A stretch of 64,000 bases of DNA from Pyrus communis (taxonomy: Eukaryota; Streptophyta; Magnoliopsida; Rosales; Rosaceae): assembly GCF_963583255.1 (NCBI RefSeq), contig NC_084818.1, positions 14,386,222 through 14,450,221 on the forward strand, given 5' to 3'. The position numbers and the translations under genes were made by a program. The notes under the pieces are model-generated. The model saw nothing but the letters and a program-made list of their open reading frames with translations, did no database searches and had not been told where the DNA came from. This document shows positions 22,920-33,442 of this stretch, in pieces (the stretch's first letter is position 1; each line of letters opens with the position of its first letter).

Positions 22920-23684
22920 TCTTTGTTTTGTATCATAAGGAACTAAACCCCCCTTGGCTAGGGGGTAATTTGAAATATATGTTTATGCTTGCGTTTTGAT
23001 TTGATTACTTCTAATTTCGTTTCATAAGTTGTGATTCAATTTGTTTAACTATTTGATTGATAACTTATTTATGTATGTTTATTAAGAGTGCACACTTAAT
23101 TTTCATGCATGAATATGACGCTAGAATATAAGTGAGTTTCACCTAATAGTTACGAACTTATATTCACAAGTAGTGGAGGTTGCTTATAAACAATCGCGTT
23201 AAATGAATTCTTGGCAAGAGTATCATGCATTCATAGTTACAATTGCCTCGTCAACACTTATAATTTTCATAGAGCGTAATGATTCTTGCTTGTATCTCTT
23301 CTATGCATTCATGTTGAGGACTTGTGGGGAATGTTTTGAATTGTTGTATGCGCTAACCCATCCAATTCAATAACGTTAGGAAGATTTGAAGGTTAATTAG
23401 TGCATCACGGTTAACCCGGGGTGTTGAGTTTCATGGTTTATTGAAATGCAATTGGAAATCATTTTATTATGCAAGTATAACATGTATGGAGATGAACCCC
23501 TTAGCCATTCTATCATCCATTCATTCCATTCCATCAAATTCGTTTTACAATCTGTTTAGTTTATTAACTTGTTTTGTTATTTCAATTCTCGTCAATTTAA
23601 AACCCCCCTTTACTTTCTTGTTCTTTAGTGTTTAGAATTTGTTTAGTTTATGTTTTAAAGTGTTTTGATTCAATTTTATTTCCC

Positions 23685-24056
23685 AATTTCGTCCAAATTC
23701 ACCAAAGTGCTCAAAACTGCCCAGAAAGTGATTTTAAGGCAGTTTTGAGTGTTTTGGGTGATGTTTGAGTCTTTTGGTTTGTTTTAATGTTTTAAGTGTT
23801 TAGTTTTACATTCTTTGAGTTAGTTTAGTGTTTTATATTGTGTTTTTACGTTCTTGAGTCAAGTTATTACTTAATTTCGTCCAAATTTGTGTTTGTGCTC
23901 AAATCTGCCCAGAAAGTGGTTTTTAGGCAGATTTGAGTGTGTTTGTGTTGTTTTGAGTCTTTTGGTTTGTCTTAGTGTTTTAAAGTTTAGTTTTGCATTC
24001 TTTGAGTCTAGTATAGTGTTTCATATTGTTATTTTACGTTTTTGAGTCAAATCCAA
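23685..24056 (+). repeat. Two tandem copies of a ~188-bp unit
   Basis: Unit 1 starts AATTTCGTCCAAATTCACC at 23685 and unit 2 AATTTCGTCCAAATTTGTG at 23873. Both then read GCTCAAA-CTGCCCAGAAAGTG and GAGTCTTTTGGTTTGT, and end near TTTTTGAGTCAA. They differ at scattered positions, so the duplication is not recent. Confidence 0.85.
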
Positions 24057-24219
24057 GTGGTTAACAATCCCTCCTAATCCCCGGTCTAGAACGATCCCTA
24101 CTTATACATATACTACAATTTGACGAAAAGAGGGTTTAATTTGTGCGCGTATAAATCACGCATCAATAGGATTTGAAGGAGAGTTGCTTGAAAAAATGAT
24201 CATGGGACTTCCTTATATC

Positions 24220-25746
24220 TCATCCATACTTCCTGGACCACTTGGCCTCCCACCAAGTAGAGAAGGAAGGAGTGCACTCAAAGTTGAGGGCCACGAGCTT
24301 GCGGGCAATCTTGCTCATCACCTCTAAGATACGCCAAGTTACCCAAAATGTGATCTTCTGAGGAGAACGGAGGCAACAGGAGGTTTCGCAGTGCACAGAG
24401 TCGAAAAAATGGACTAAAATAGCTTGTCTAAACCCCCCATTACCTAGCACAAAAGTTGGGGTGGTAAACCTCCAACCCGTGCTCATATCATGTGCAGCAT
24501 TTCGCACTTCGCAAGCTAAGTCTTGTTGCTGGATGCAACTCACAAACTTTTCCTTACATAGCGGGCTAACGTCTTCCCCGAATGCGTCCTGAAAGATTTG
24601 GTCTGAGAACCATGGGTATCTTCGCCGAACAGAAGCACCTAACTCTAAGTTTGCTCGAGTCCTGCAAACTCGGAAGAAATAGAAGCAGGAGAATGTTGAA
24701 TGATTAGTTGGGGATGCCTAGGCCAAAATGCGGGCAGGAACCACTCATTTGGGGAACTCCAAGTTTAGCACCTAAAGCTCGGGGAAATACCATTGCAGCC
24801 ACAACTGGACCATCCAGGTTGGCCTATTAAGGTTAGTCTCATAGGGCTCACCCTTGGTTATCTCATACACGAGATGGTAAAGGTAGGCAAGGAGGAAGGG
24901 CCCCGTGGCCACATCATCGAAGGAGTGTAGTGCCTCCACCAAAGGAATCCACTCTAACTTCACTCCTTCGGATTTATTAGGGAAGACATGTTTGTTGAGC
25001 TAGTACAAGAGAAAATGCATGTGCTCCTAGTCCCTATTTGCGGTGGCAGGCAGACTAAAGGTGCTCTTGGCAAACGGGATGAAGCCTACAAATGAAGTCT
25101 CATAGCTCTTGAACATTGAATAGGCGTACTCTAGCTGAATGATAGAGTCAGAGTCGCCCGAACCTTCAGCAGTCGGGCGAAAGGAGGAAAACCAGTTATG
25201 GGTCACATCTACACATCGGCCCGAGGGCCTTAGCTCGAAGACTTAGGCCATGTCAAGGACGGTCGGAGACATGGGACCCATTCAAAAATTGAATATGTTG
25301 GTCCCCGTGTTCCAAAAGAGAAGAGCTGTGGTCAAAAGCTTAGGCTTGGCAACCACCGTGACCTTGGAGAGCATAATGAGCTCGTAGATGCCGTTATTTA
25401 TCCACTTCTTTTTTAAAATAGGCTCAAGCTCATTTACCCATTGTGCCCAGGCCTCGTCCTTCATCAAGGGAAAGCCTCTTCGATGAGTATACCATTTGGA
25501 GGAGGAAATGCCAGCTTCGGCGAAATATGGGTTGGGGGTGAACCAATTTGCTTTAGGCATGTTGTTCTCCACAACAACTAGGACCCTGGAAGTCCAAGCA
25601 GGCCCCAGGGAGTGTACTCATCCCTCTTCGAAGAACATTGAAGTGTTTAGGCTAGCATAAGGGCGATGAAGACCGATGAGAATGCGGCGCATATTGACAA
25701 TACCTTCGCCAAACTCGTATGTAGGACGAGTAGTTTTGGGTGCCAT
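24220..25746 (-). pseudogene. Antisense PMD-like (aminotransferase-like plant mobile domain) gene, 5' part
   Basis: On the minus strand, an ATG at 25744-25746 (MAPKTTRPTYEFGEGIV) opens one frame that can be followed for about 1 kb through stops at 25618, 25282, 25252, about 25049 and about 25019. A change of frame follows near 24770. The peptide includes TFSLPATANRD, WIPLVEALHSFDDVATGPFL, LAYLYHLVYEITKG and WMVQLWLQWYFPEL. That last block, with its W-x-LQ-WYFPEL ending, is what I recognise as the plant mobile domain (PMD) family, present in MAIN/MAIL1-type host proteins and in transposons. The reading ends at 24220 with further aromatic-rich sequence (WRFTTPTFVLGN). It lies between the integrase and the 3' LTR, opposite to the element. 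Several stops are TAG/TGA where Trp or Gln would fit. Captured host gene or an old accessory gene of the element are both possible. Confidence 0.6.
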
Positions 25747-26058
25747 TTGATGATTTTTGAAGAGATGGAAGAAAATGAAGGGCAGAAATCAAGAAAGAGG
25801 TTGAAGACAAGTGAGTTCTAGGAAATCTAGAAATTTTGGAAATTCAGAGGATTAGAATTGCTAAGGTATTTGGCCGAAGAATTTAAGTGAAGATTATATA
25901 AGGAACAGTTAGTTAATGTTGGAGATCATGGGTTAGTGCAAAGGTTTAGTTAAAAATGGCTATTTAAAATGGTGCAAGTCCCAAGTAAAAGCAAGTAGTT
26001 CATTTTAATCATCATTAAGGCCTCGATTTGTAGACTTAACAATGATTAAAGGGAGCAC

Positions 26059-27215
26059 TATTTGGGTTAGTATTTGAATATTGGGCTTGAATGAAGGAAG
26101 GCCCAAGGATGCCAAATTAAATGAGGACTTGCCCGAAGCCCAGCATCAAGCCCAGAGACAAACTAAAGCCCTCTCAGCCAAGGCATAGGCCATGTGCCTT
26201 TGACTGAAGTGACAACTGACAGAGACCAACTCATTAGTAGCCAAAAAGCACTTTATAATGGCATAAAGGTGTAAATACATGATGACTCACTGCCCTTGAA
26301 AGCCCTCGGCCAAGAACAAAGTTGTAACAGTCAGGTCAAATCACCTATAAAAGGAAGAAGAGACAACAGAGACAAGGACACTCAAACAACCAATTAAACA
26401 ACATACAAACTCTGCTCTCAAGCCATATTTGCATCCAGAAAAGCTGAAACCAACCTAGATTCAGTCTTTTTAGTCATAGTTTCTTAGAAAAGCTATCATT
26501 TATCTAGTTTAAAAGCTCTGTTACCTTCCCTAGTGTTGTAGTATCAATTCCCTCGTGTAAAACCTGTTTACCATCCATCTCTTTTAGCATACAACCTCTG
26601 TAAACTCAAAGAGAAATGGCTGTAAAACATTCAACCTTGCCCAAGTCTTTTTGTTTATCCTTTAATTTCGTAGATCTATCATTTAAATGTACTTTTCAGC
26701 ATGTATTCAAGTCATTACTAGTTATTACCTACTTAAGAGTCTCATTTGCACCTAGATCTAGTTAACTTAGTAAACCTGTTTTCATTAAGAATAATATGAA
26801 ATGGAGGAAATGGTTTAAAGGGCTCTGGACTCCCTTCATTTGAACACACAAGATCATAAACTAAAAGTCCTTGTTTACAAGGCAAGAAAAAGAACTTAAT
26901 GGAGACTTAACCCATCTATGATAGTCATTTGATAACAAGAAGTTTGAGTAACTTGGGACGCAAGTAACCACTCAAAACACATCTATTTCAACATATGTTA
27001 TACTGAGATAACAGTGGCACGCCTAGACTTTGTTAGTTTTGATTGTGAACCTCAAGGCCTACACCTAATGCTCCACAAAGGCACCTTTCAAACTAACTTC
27101 AAACTCATCTTGCGGCATACAAAGCAGCAAGAGATCACCCGACGACCAACATCACCAAAAGTGCCATTCACCCTTAGGGAGCTGTGTGAGGGGCCATCCA
27201 CCTTTGCCTCGAACA
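26059..27215 (+). repeat. 3' LTR of the Tat-like element
   Basis: It starts TATTTGGGTTAGTATTTG, where the canonical TG has mutated to TA, and ends CACCTTTGCCTCGAACA directly before ATTAG. It follows the purine tract AAAGGGAGCAC. It has the same TATA box and overall order as the 5' LTR, with about 10% hand-counted differences and some small deletions. Confidence 0.92.
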
Positions 27216-27388
27216 ATTAGTAGGTCTGATCATAAGTGGGAAGTTCTGTGATTTCACTACAAAATGTGTTGAGGAGTCAAGTTGATTCCATATAAAATTG
27301 TATGCAGTTTTGTAATTTGGTCACGAAATGATTTGTGAAGGAATTCCTTCACAATTTTATGAGCCAAATATTATTCTTACAATGTGAC

Positions 27389-27480
27389 TTAGTATCATAG
27401 TTTAGTGGTATTCATTTTAACTAGTAAGTGAGAAGTCTTATGGTCGATTTTTATCTAAGGCGTATTCAAACATGGTTGAT
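27389..27480 (+). repeat. SINE relic
   Basis: TTAGTATCATAGTTTAGTGG carries a box A-like TAGTTTAGTGG, followed by AGTAAGTGAGAAGTCTTATGG and a box B-like TGGTCGATTT. The copy is followed by diverged sequence and an A-rich run near 27623. It is related to 32626-32795. Confidence 0.55.
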
Positions 27481-28003
27481 CCATTCAATGACTTAGTGTG
27501 ACACCCGTGTCGTGTTTTTCTGTTAGTGTGAATAATGGGAATAGTATTGTTCACACTAAGATATTTTTTTAATACAATGGTACAATCATTCATTCTCTTA
27601 GGGTGAATAATATCATTGTATTAAAAAAAAAATCGTACAAAATTTCTCCCCTTCTCTCCCCTCCTAACATAGCATCATTTCACTGTTCAAACTTTATATT
27701 TGAAACTGTTCGCTCTTTTTATCATCTAAAGATCTTTTGTAGAAAAAATTACTTGATTTGATGAACGTTTAGTCATTCATATTGAATAAAAGAAATTACA
27801 GAATCATTGTGAAGATATTATTTATTGCTTTAATACTCAATATTTTGAAAACGGCTAACCGAAAGCTATGAACATCTTAATAGTTAGCAACAAAAATCTT
27901 CAACATTTTTCAGTTGCTTTCTAGTGAACATAATTATGTTCAGTAGCTCAGCACCACTATCTTTTAATTCGTCATGATTTCTAAGAGATTGTGGTTTTAT
28001 TTA

Positions 28004-28162
28004 AGGGAACTTTAACGAAAAGTTTCCAGTACTGTTCATTTTAATGAAAAATCATATTTTTATACTAAAAAGTTAATCCTGGTACTATTCACTTTACCCT
28101 TTATTTTGTCATCATCGTTAAAACTCAAAGTTTTTAAGCCTTTTTTTTATTAGTTTTCCTTT
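28004..28162 (+). mobile_element. Short non-coding element, Maleae-type, copy 1
   Basis: Reads AGGGAACTTTAACGAAAAGT, then ACTGTTCATTTTAATGAAAA, TGGTACTATTCACTTTACCC and CAAAGTTTTTAAGCC. The same sequence occurs in inverse orientation at 48747-48916. From memory this is a high-copy short repeat of apple and pear genomes; that attribution is not verifiable here. Confidence 0.6.
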
Positions 28163-28194
28163 TATTTAATGCTTGAATTTAAAAGCATATGAGA

Positions 28195-28330
28195 GTGTTA
28201 TTTAGTATTACGATCTAGTGAAATTTGTCTTCATTTGTAAGTAAAAGTTTTAAATTCGACTTTTGTGACTGACGAGTTCGATGTCAAATCATTTTAGTTA
28301 ACTCATTGTGCAGCATATTTCAAATTTTTC
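28195..28330 (+). repeat. SINE relic, strongly diverged
   Basis: TTTAGTATTACGATCTAGTG, CATTTGTAAGTAAAAGTTTT and AAATTCGACTTT keep the order of the family, but box A and box B are both eroded. ACTCATTGTGCAGC matches the distal block of the other copies only loosely. Confidence 0.35.
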
Positions 28331-29636
28331 ACCCATTAATGTAAATATATCATTGTACTATTATTTTCAACATTAAAAAATTATAACGTTTGATGGATAA
28401 TTTTGTACGTTTGATGGATAATTTTGTACTCTGAACATGTCTACTCACGTAAGCATAATAAATATAGTAAGGTTTATGTTGAATTTTCAACACCAAAATT
28501 GGAGAGGTCAAGACCATGCGGGGGCATCCCACCACGATCCGAACACATTCTCTCCTCCACCAATGAAAAGGAGTTAATTAAAGCAGCTTTGTGCAGCGTC
28601 AAAGACAGACTGAACGCTACTTGGCCACTACCAACAACGAATCAATTTTTCCCTCAATTGCAAGTTGCAAATCTCAAAGGACAAATACTAAAACAAACAC
28701 TCAGACTCTCATCATTGTCACTGCAATCCACCACCACAGAAAAATGCGGCCGTAGGCTCAAAGTACCACCCACACAAATTGACCCTTCAAACGACCTATT
28801 TCGAAAATCTAATTCGGAGTGTCTCTGGCCACTAAAAACGTTTCTAACTACATTTGACAAAACAAATGCTCTTTGTTTATAAAGGTGATTTTGGAAGAAG
28901 CACTTATCAAATGCTTCTTCTAAAGGCACTTTCAAAGTGTTGTGAGCAGAAGTGTTTTCTAAAAAAAATAGTCCCACTCACAATTGCTCATTTGAAAATG
29001 CTTTAAAAGAAGCACTCACTTTTTTTTTTTTTTACCTATGCAAGAAGCACTCTTACTCATGAACTGTTAAGTGTTCGGTGAAAAAGTTCTTTTAAAAAGC
29101 AAAAGCATTTTCTTATTTTCTGTCAAGCTCTATCAAAAATATATTTGACTATCTGAAAACACTTTTAACCATCTTAAAAGCACTTGCAAACATGTTAGTG
29201 TTTACTGCAAAATTCAGTACAGCATTGGCCCTTAATTAACTACGGCAGGAAAATGTTTAGTTACAATAGTAGCGAGCTTAGAGACCACAAACATGATTAT
29301 ATTCACAAAATCAGTATTTACAAACCCAAAAACAGCATTCTCCATTGTCCAAGGATATTTGATATTTCACATTTGGTGCTGCATATGCTGGAAAGCAACT
29401 AGTGTTTGTCTTCCCTGCTATCTTCAAAATTAAAGGCGTGTCGAAATCATTCTCATAAGTCTGATGGATGTTAATCTTCTGCGTTTCTCGGCAGGATTTT
29501 GCTGATGCAAGGAGGCCTAATCGCATTATTTTCTACTTATATCCAATTATGTAACAGACTTGATTCTTCGGAAAAAGGATCACACGGCAAAGAACTCGTC
29601 AAAATAGGGCCATTCTTGAGATATAAATAAGCTAGT

Positions 29637-31300
29637 TTAGGCGTCGAAGTTCTGAAGAGAAGAAAGCCACTGTTCCATATAGTTCTTGCAATCTGCATAT
29701 GCAACCAAAATGCTGATTAGCACAGATGACATACTAAGAGCATAAAAACTTAACAGAACCTTTGCAATATTACACAATCAGTAAAGTCTGAGAAGCCTAA
29801 AAAGATCAAGAAACGAACAAGCAATTTGATTCCTCGTGTAAACGAGGAGCCAACTGACATAATAAGTTCAGAAATGTTCGGCACAATTGCCCCACGCACC
29901 TCCGAAAGAAGAAAACAAAAATAGCAATAAATCATCTCAAGACTTATGCTCACAAAAGGGTAACTGTGATTTTGTTCTCATGCACAATTTGCAGTTCACT
30001 TGGAAATATTCTCATGTGCTTTCACAGCATTCAGAAAGAGGTCAAAAACCAAGTCTTTCTTCAAGTTTTGCAAAGGTCATGCAGTCAATCTGCCAATCAG
30101 ACCAGGTTGTGAAGATGAGAGTTATCCAAGTGGCTGATCGATCAACTTGAAGCTCCAAGAAAATGAGTTCTGCAAATTACAACCTTTTTGACTAGTCTCC
30201 AAAAAACTGGAACATGAGGTCCCAAAAACCATAATATTTTGCACAGAGCAGTGCATTTCCACTTCCCCCCATATACTTTCAATTGGTTTTGAGAATTGCA
30301 ACCACAACGTTGTCTACTTACAGGAAAGGACCACAATAGGATGCCTTGTCATTTTTGGTAGTAGATACTAACCAAATACGCCAATTTCTTTTTAGTTTTA
30401 TTACAAGAGATATTTCTACTTTAATCTAAGCTTATCTAAGGGGAGGGGAAGGGTTGGAACACGGAATGCAGTGGGATGAAGAGGAGGATCCTATCCACCA
30501 GATTTCCCAGCATAAAAGAAGGTCACAGATTGATGTCTTCATAAATGACAATAATTGACTCAAAATCCCCAAAATAGAACCAACAAATTGTTTGGTATGA
30601 AATGAACAACCCAACCTTATCTATTCCTAGAGCAAGTAATCACCAAAAACAAGATTTTGTTTTACCTCAGAAGCATCCAAATATCAATTAACTTAAATTC
30701 CCCAACAGTTGGAATTTAAATTAGATTATCTCTCGAATAAAAAATTACTCAACAGTTTCAATAGATTGCTGTTTGCAGTCATACTCAATCAAAAGCAGAA
30801 AAGATACAAGAAGTATATTTCTTACCAGATGAGAATTCACCAGGGAGCTTCTTGATGGCACTCAAGAGCTCCTTGTTAGAATCATCCACCACCTCCTTGC
30901 AGCCAGGGGTATAGCACGGGACCAGCACTGCAAAGCTATTATCCGATTCGTCATCGTCACTCTGGAAACCAGAGCCATGAGGCTCCAACCACCCAATAGA
31001 CCAGTCCGAATCGTCGGATTCGGACCCTGACAAAAACCCACCACCATCCGATGGCACAATAACAATATCATACTCCCTATCAACCCTCCTCTCTTCCCTA
31101 CTCTGCCATTTCCTCTTAACCTTCCTCGGAGACGAGGCCATTTTTGGGCCCTTAACCGAAGAGAATTGAACCGCCCCCGGTTCCCTCAGACCACCAAAAC
31201 CACACTCAAAAGAAGAATTCATTGAGGAGCCACTGTTAGCAGGCTCCTTCTCCTTCCCACCCCACCAACACCATGACAGACGAGTGAAAGAGACTGCCAT
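29637..31300 (-). CDS. Conserved-looking small acidic protein of unknown function, 176 aa
   Basis: Two exons: 30826-31300 (complement) and 29637-29692, joined by a 1133-bp GT-AG intron (CATCTG/gtaag ... atatgcag/ATTGC). The total of 531 nt gives 176 residues. The start chosen (31298-31300, MAVSFTRLSWCWWGGK) has a good plant context (AAAAATGGCA); an in-frame ATG 15 bases upstream is weaker. The protein has a basic middle (SPRKVKRKWQSREERRVDRE), then an acidic Ser/Asp stretch (SGSESDDSDWSIGWLEPHG, SDDDESDNSF). It ends in a helical tail across the splice (CKNYMEQWLSSLQNF). I recognise no domain. The spliced end reads naturally, which supports a real gene. It may be a nuclear regulatory or adaptor protein, but nothing in the sequence says which. 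Confidence 0.75.
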
Positions 31301-32625
31301 TTTTCGGAACCCCAATTTAGTGGAAAGCTAAAAGATGATGGCAAAGAATTGAGGGAAAAAGGAGTAAAAGCCCAGAGAGACTCAAAATTTGAGACCAAAA
31401 GAATGGGAAGCCCAAACGGTTCCTCCCTGTTGCAGCAGCAACCAACTGTCAATCACTAACAAAAGTAAATCATATCCTAACTCAAAATCCACTACCGAAA
31501 GCAATAATTAAGACCATTTAAAAAGGTAAGGATCAATTAACCAAATCTAAAGATAGCAAAAAGCCATTGATCTTGTTTTCCTCATAGATCAAGGGGTCAA
31601 ATCAAACAAGATAGAAACTTAGTCCAATGAATTAGTAAAACCAAATTTCAGTAATCAAGCTTAAAACTTTCCATTAATAGAAAAGTCTCAAGAATCAAAC
31701 TCAAAGAAAACCAACTTGAACTTAATCGAACTCCAAAAACACAATGACCCAATTGAAAATATTCAAAAATTACTTCAACTCCCTCTTTTTTTTAGTTCCA
31801 AATATACCCAGAAAAATTCACAGTTAAAACACCGGAAAATCACAAACCCAGAAAACAATCCCCAAATTTTGAGTCCGCAAACTGACAATATCTTACTTAT
31901 AGAACAAAACCCACCCCAAAAACTTGAAAAGGAAGACTTGGGTCAAGACCACGAGTACAAAGTCTGAATTTTTCGAGATTCCAAAGGGGTGAAATCGGTA
32001 CTTTATTGCCCAGAAGAAAAAAAAAACCCCAAAACTATGGCGGCAGACGGAGGTGGAGTAACCGCGAAGGAAAATTTCAGAAAGAGAAAAGGAATTAATA
32101 GGGTTTTCGCAGCCCCGTCATCGCCACCGTCGTCTTCTTCTTTCTTCTTCTTCCTCTCGCTCTCTCTGTGTTTTCTGAGAAACCAACTGCGAGTGAACGT
32201 CTGCTTCCGAATTTATAAAAAAAATCCTCTCCAATTTATTTATTTATTTATTTTTCATTTTATTTTGGACTCTACCGTGGCACATTCGACGGTCGTGATC
32301 TAGCCTTTCTGTTCAGATAGTGCGGCGGAGTATGAATCTTACTGTGCTCCTCCGATCGTTTGGCATCCTTTCCGAGTCGTGTAATTAATTAATGGGCTAA
32401 TTTAAAATTAGGGTGATTAGTGGGGTGGATTCCAAATTTGCTGACGCGGTGGATCTAAACCCCAATCATTGCGTGTGTTTGCGGTGCAAGTTACTGACAC
32501 GTGTAACCTATGTCAACCTATGGGTTAAGGCTTCGAAGAAAACATTAAGAAACGAGCATGAAAATATATGAAGGAGTTTGACTCTTTGCATTGAATTATT
32601 GAAATGATAACTGACATCTAATTGT

Positions 32626-32795
32626 CACTTAGTGCTGTGGTTTAGTGATATTTTTTTTTATTTATAAGTGAGAGATTTTAGATTCGATTCACGCTAAAGC
32701 CGAATTTGAATCACATTATTGGTAGGCCCATTATGAGGTTAAACTCATCTCATCTCTCTTAGTATAGATAATATCGTTTGTTAAAAAATGAAACT
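32626..32795 (+). repeat. tRNA-derived SINE, best copy in window
   Basis: CACTTAGTGCTGTGGTTTAGTGA contains a box A-like TGGTTTAGTG (32638-32647). TTATAAGTGAGAGATTTTAG and a box B-like GATTCGATTC (32681-32690) follow at pol III spacing. The body continues GCCGAATTTGAATCACATTATTG and ends near TTGTTAAAAAAT, an A-rich tail. At least four other copies lie in this window. Confidence 0.7.
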
Positions 32796-32842
32796 CATAT
32801 CAGATTCCTCAAGGCTCAATGAATAATACCGTTATTTCATTT

Positions 32843-33018
32843 TATTTTTTTTAATACATCATATTGTTACATTAGGGGATTTGGGAGTTGAGCTAAGTCA
32901 CATAATAGGTAGTTTAATTTGGTATCGAATTCGTCATTTATGAAATTCGAACCTAAGACCTTTCACTTTTAAGCAAATGAGGAATATTATCAAACCATAG
33001 TACTAAGTGATAATACTA
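32843..33018 (-). repeat. tRNA-derived SINE, reverse copy
   Basis: On the minus strand: ATCACTTAGTACTATGGTTTG, then AAAAGTGAAAGGTCTTAGG and a box B GGTTCGAATT. The A-rich tail reads as the T-rich run at 32840-32855. It faces the copy at 32626-32795, giving an imperfect inverted pair about 50 bp apart. Confidence 0.65.
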
Positions 33019-33442
33019 TTATTTCATTGGAAAAAGAAACAGAAACAATAAGAGTGCTGAATTTGAGATACATTCTTAGTGCCATCGCATGTTTAATAAA
33101 TGTTTATTATAAAAAATGAACCGCAAGTTGAATAAACTCTTGTCTTGTGCTCTCGTTTGATAGTTGCAATTTGCATGGGTAATGTCGTGATCAATGACTC
33201 ATATGCACAGCCTAATGGATACAAAAAGGACCAACAGCCCCTCCATTTGGCACGTTACATGAGAATGAAATGATGAAAAGGCTACCACCAAAAGGTTACC
33301 AAAAAATAGTAAGAGGCTATTATATTATAAGTTATTCTGTAAATATCATTTATGTAAATAAATAAATAAAAATTAAAGTTATTTAGTTAATTAATTGTAG
33401 TAAATAAATAAACAGCTCATATTATAATTTTTTTGTTTTGCT

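Larger units (their letters stand above)
21672..24165 (+). mobile_element. Nested solo-LTR-like insertion, 2.5 kb
   Basis: It begins TGATAGGAGCATATTCATG and ends ATAAATCACGCATCA, so it has TG...CA ends. It is bracketed by a perfect 5-bp duplication ATAGG (21667-21671 and 24166-24170). A TATA-like box (CCTATAAATA, 22472-22481) on the + strand precedes a leader-like region. There is no coding region, primer-binding site or second terminal copy. A solo LTR is the simplest reading; an LTR-like non-autonomous element (LARD type) is the alternative. It contains three internal repeat arrays listed separately. It splits the antisense gene of the host element. Confidence 0.75.
10368..27215 (+). mobile_element. 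Tat-lineage Ty3/gypsy LTR retrotransposon, 16.8 kb, degenerate
   Basis: Two LTRs (10368-11546 and 26059-27215) are flanked by a perfect 5-bp target duplication ATTAG (10363-10367 and 27216-27220). The + strand order is gag, protease, RT (YIDD), RNase H, a second RNase H and integrase, followed by about 7 kb before the 3' LTR. A second, archaeal-type RNase H domain is the hallmark of the Tat lineage of plant Ty3/gypsy elements (family knowledge). A primer-binding-like site follows the 5' LTR (TTGGCATGCCTAGTGG, from 11551). A purine-rich tract, AAAGGGAGCAC, precedes the 3' LTR. The coding regions hold many stops and frameshifts, so the element is not autonomous. By hand count about one position in ten differs over the first 390 bases of the two LTRs, so the insertion is old. 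It carries an antisense gene and a nested insertion, listed separately. Confidence 0.93.
27221..29636. other. Intergenic region with SINE and MITE copies
   Basis: It holds SINE relics (27389-27480, 28195-28330), a short MITE (28004-28162), a 20-bp tandem duplication (ACGTTTGATGGATAATTTTG, 28386-28427) and an AAGCACTT-rich low-complexity block (28880-29180). The 3' UTR of the following minus-strand gene must lie in its last few hundred bases. A 152-codon open frame at 28424-28882 has no domain or codon character. Confidence 0.5.

Noticed and set aside
28424..28882. 152-codon open frame
   Set aside because: No domain, no introns or promoter context, and it overlaps repeat-like sequence and a tandem duplication.
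31716..32303. + strand open frames opposite the leader of the 176-aa gene
   Set aside because: Low-complexity (poly-Ser/Phe) translation of CT-rich leader sequence; the gene evidence is on the other strand.
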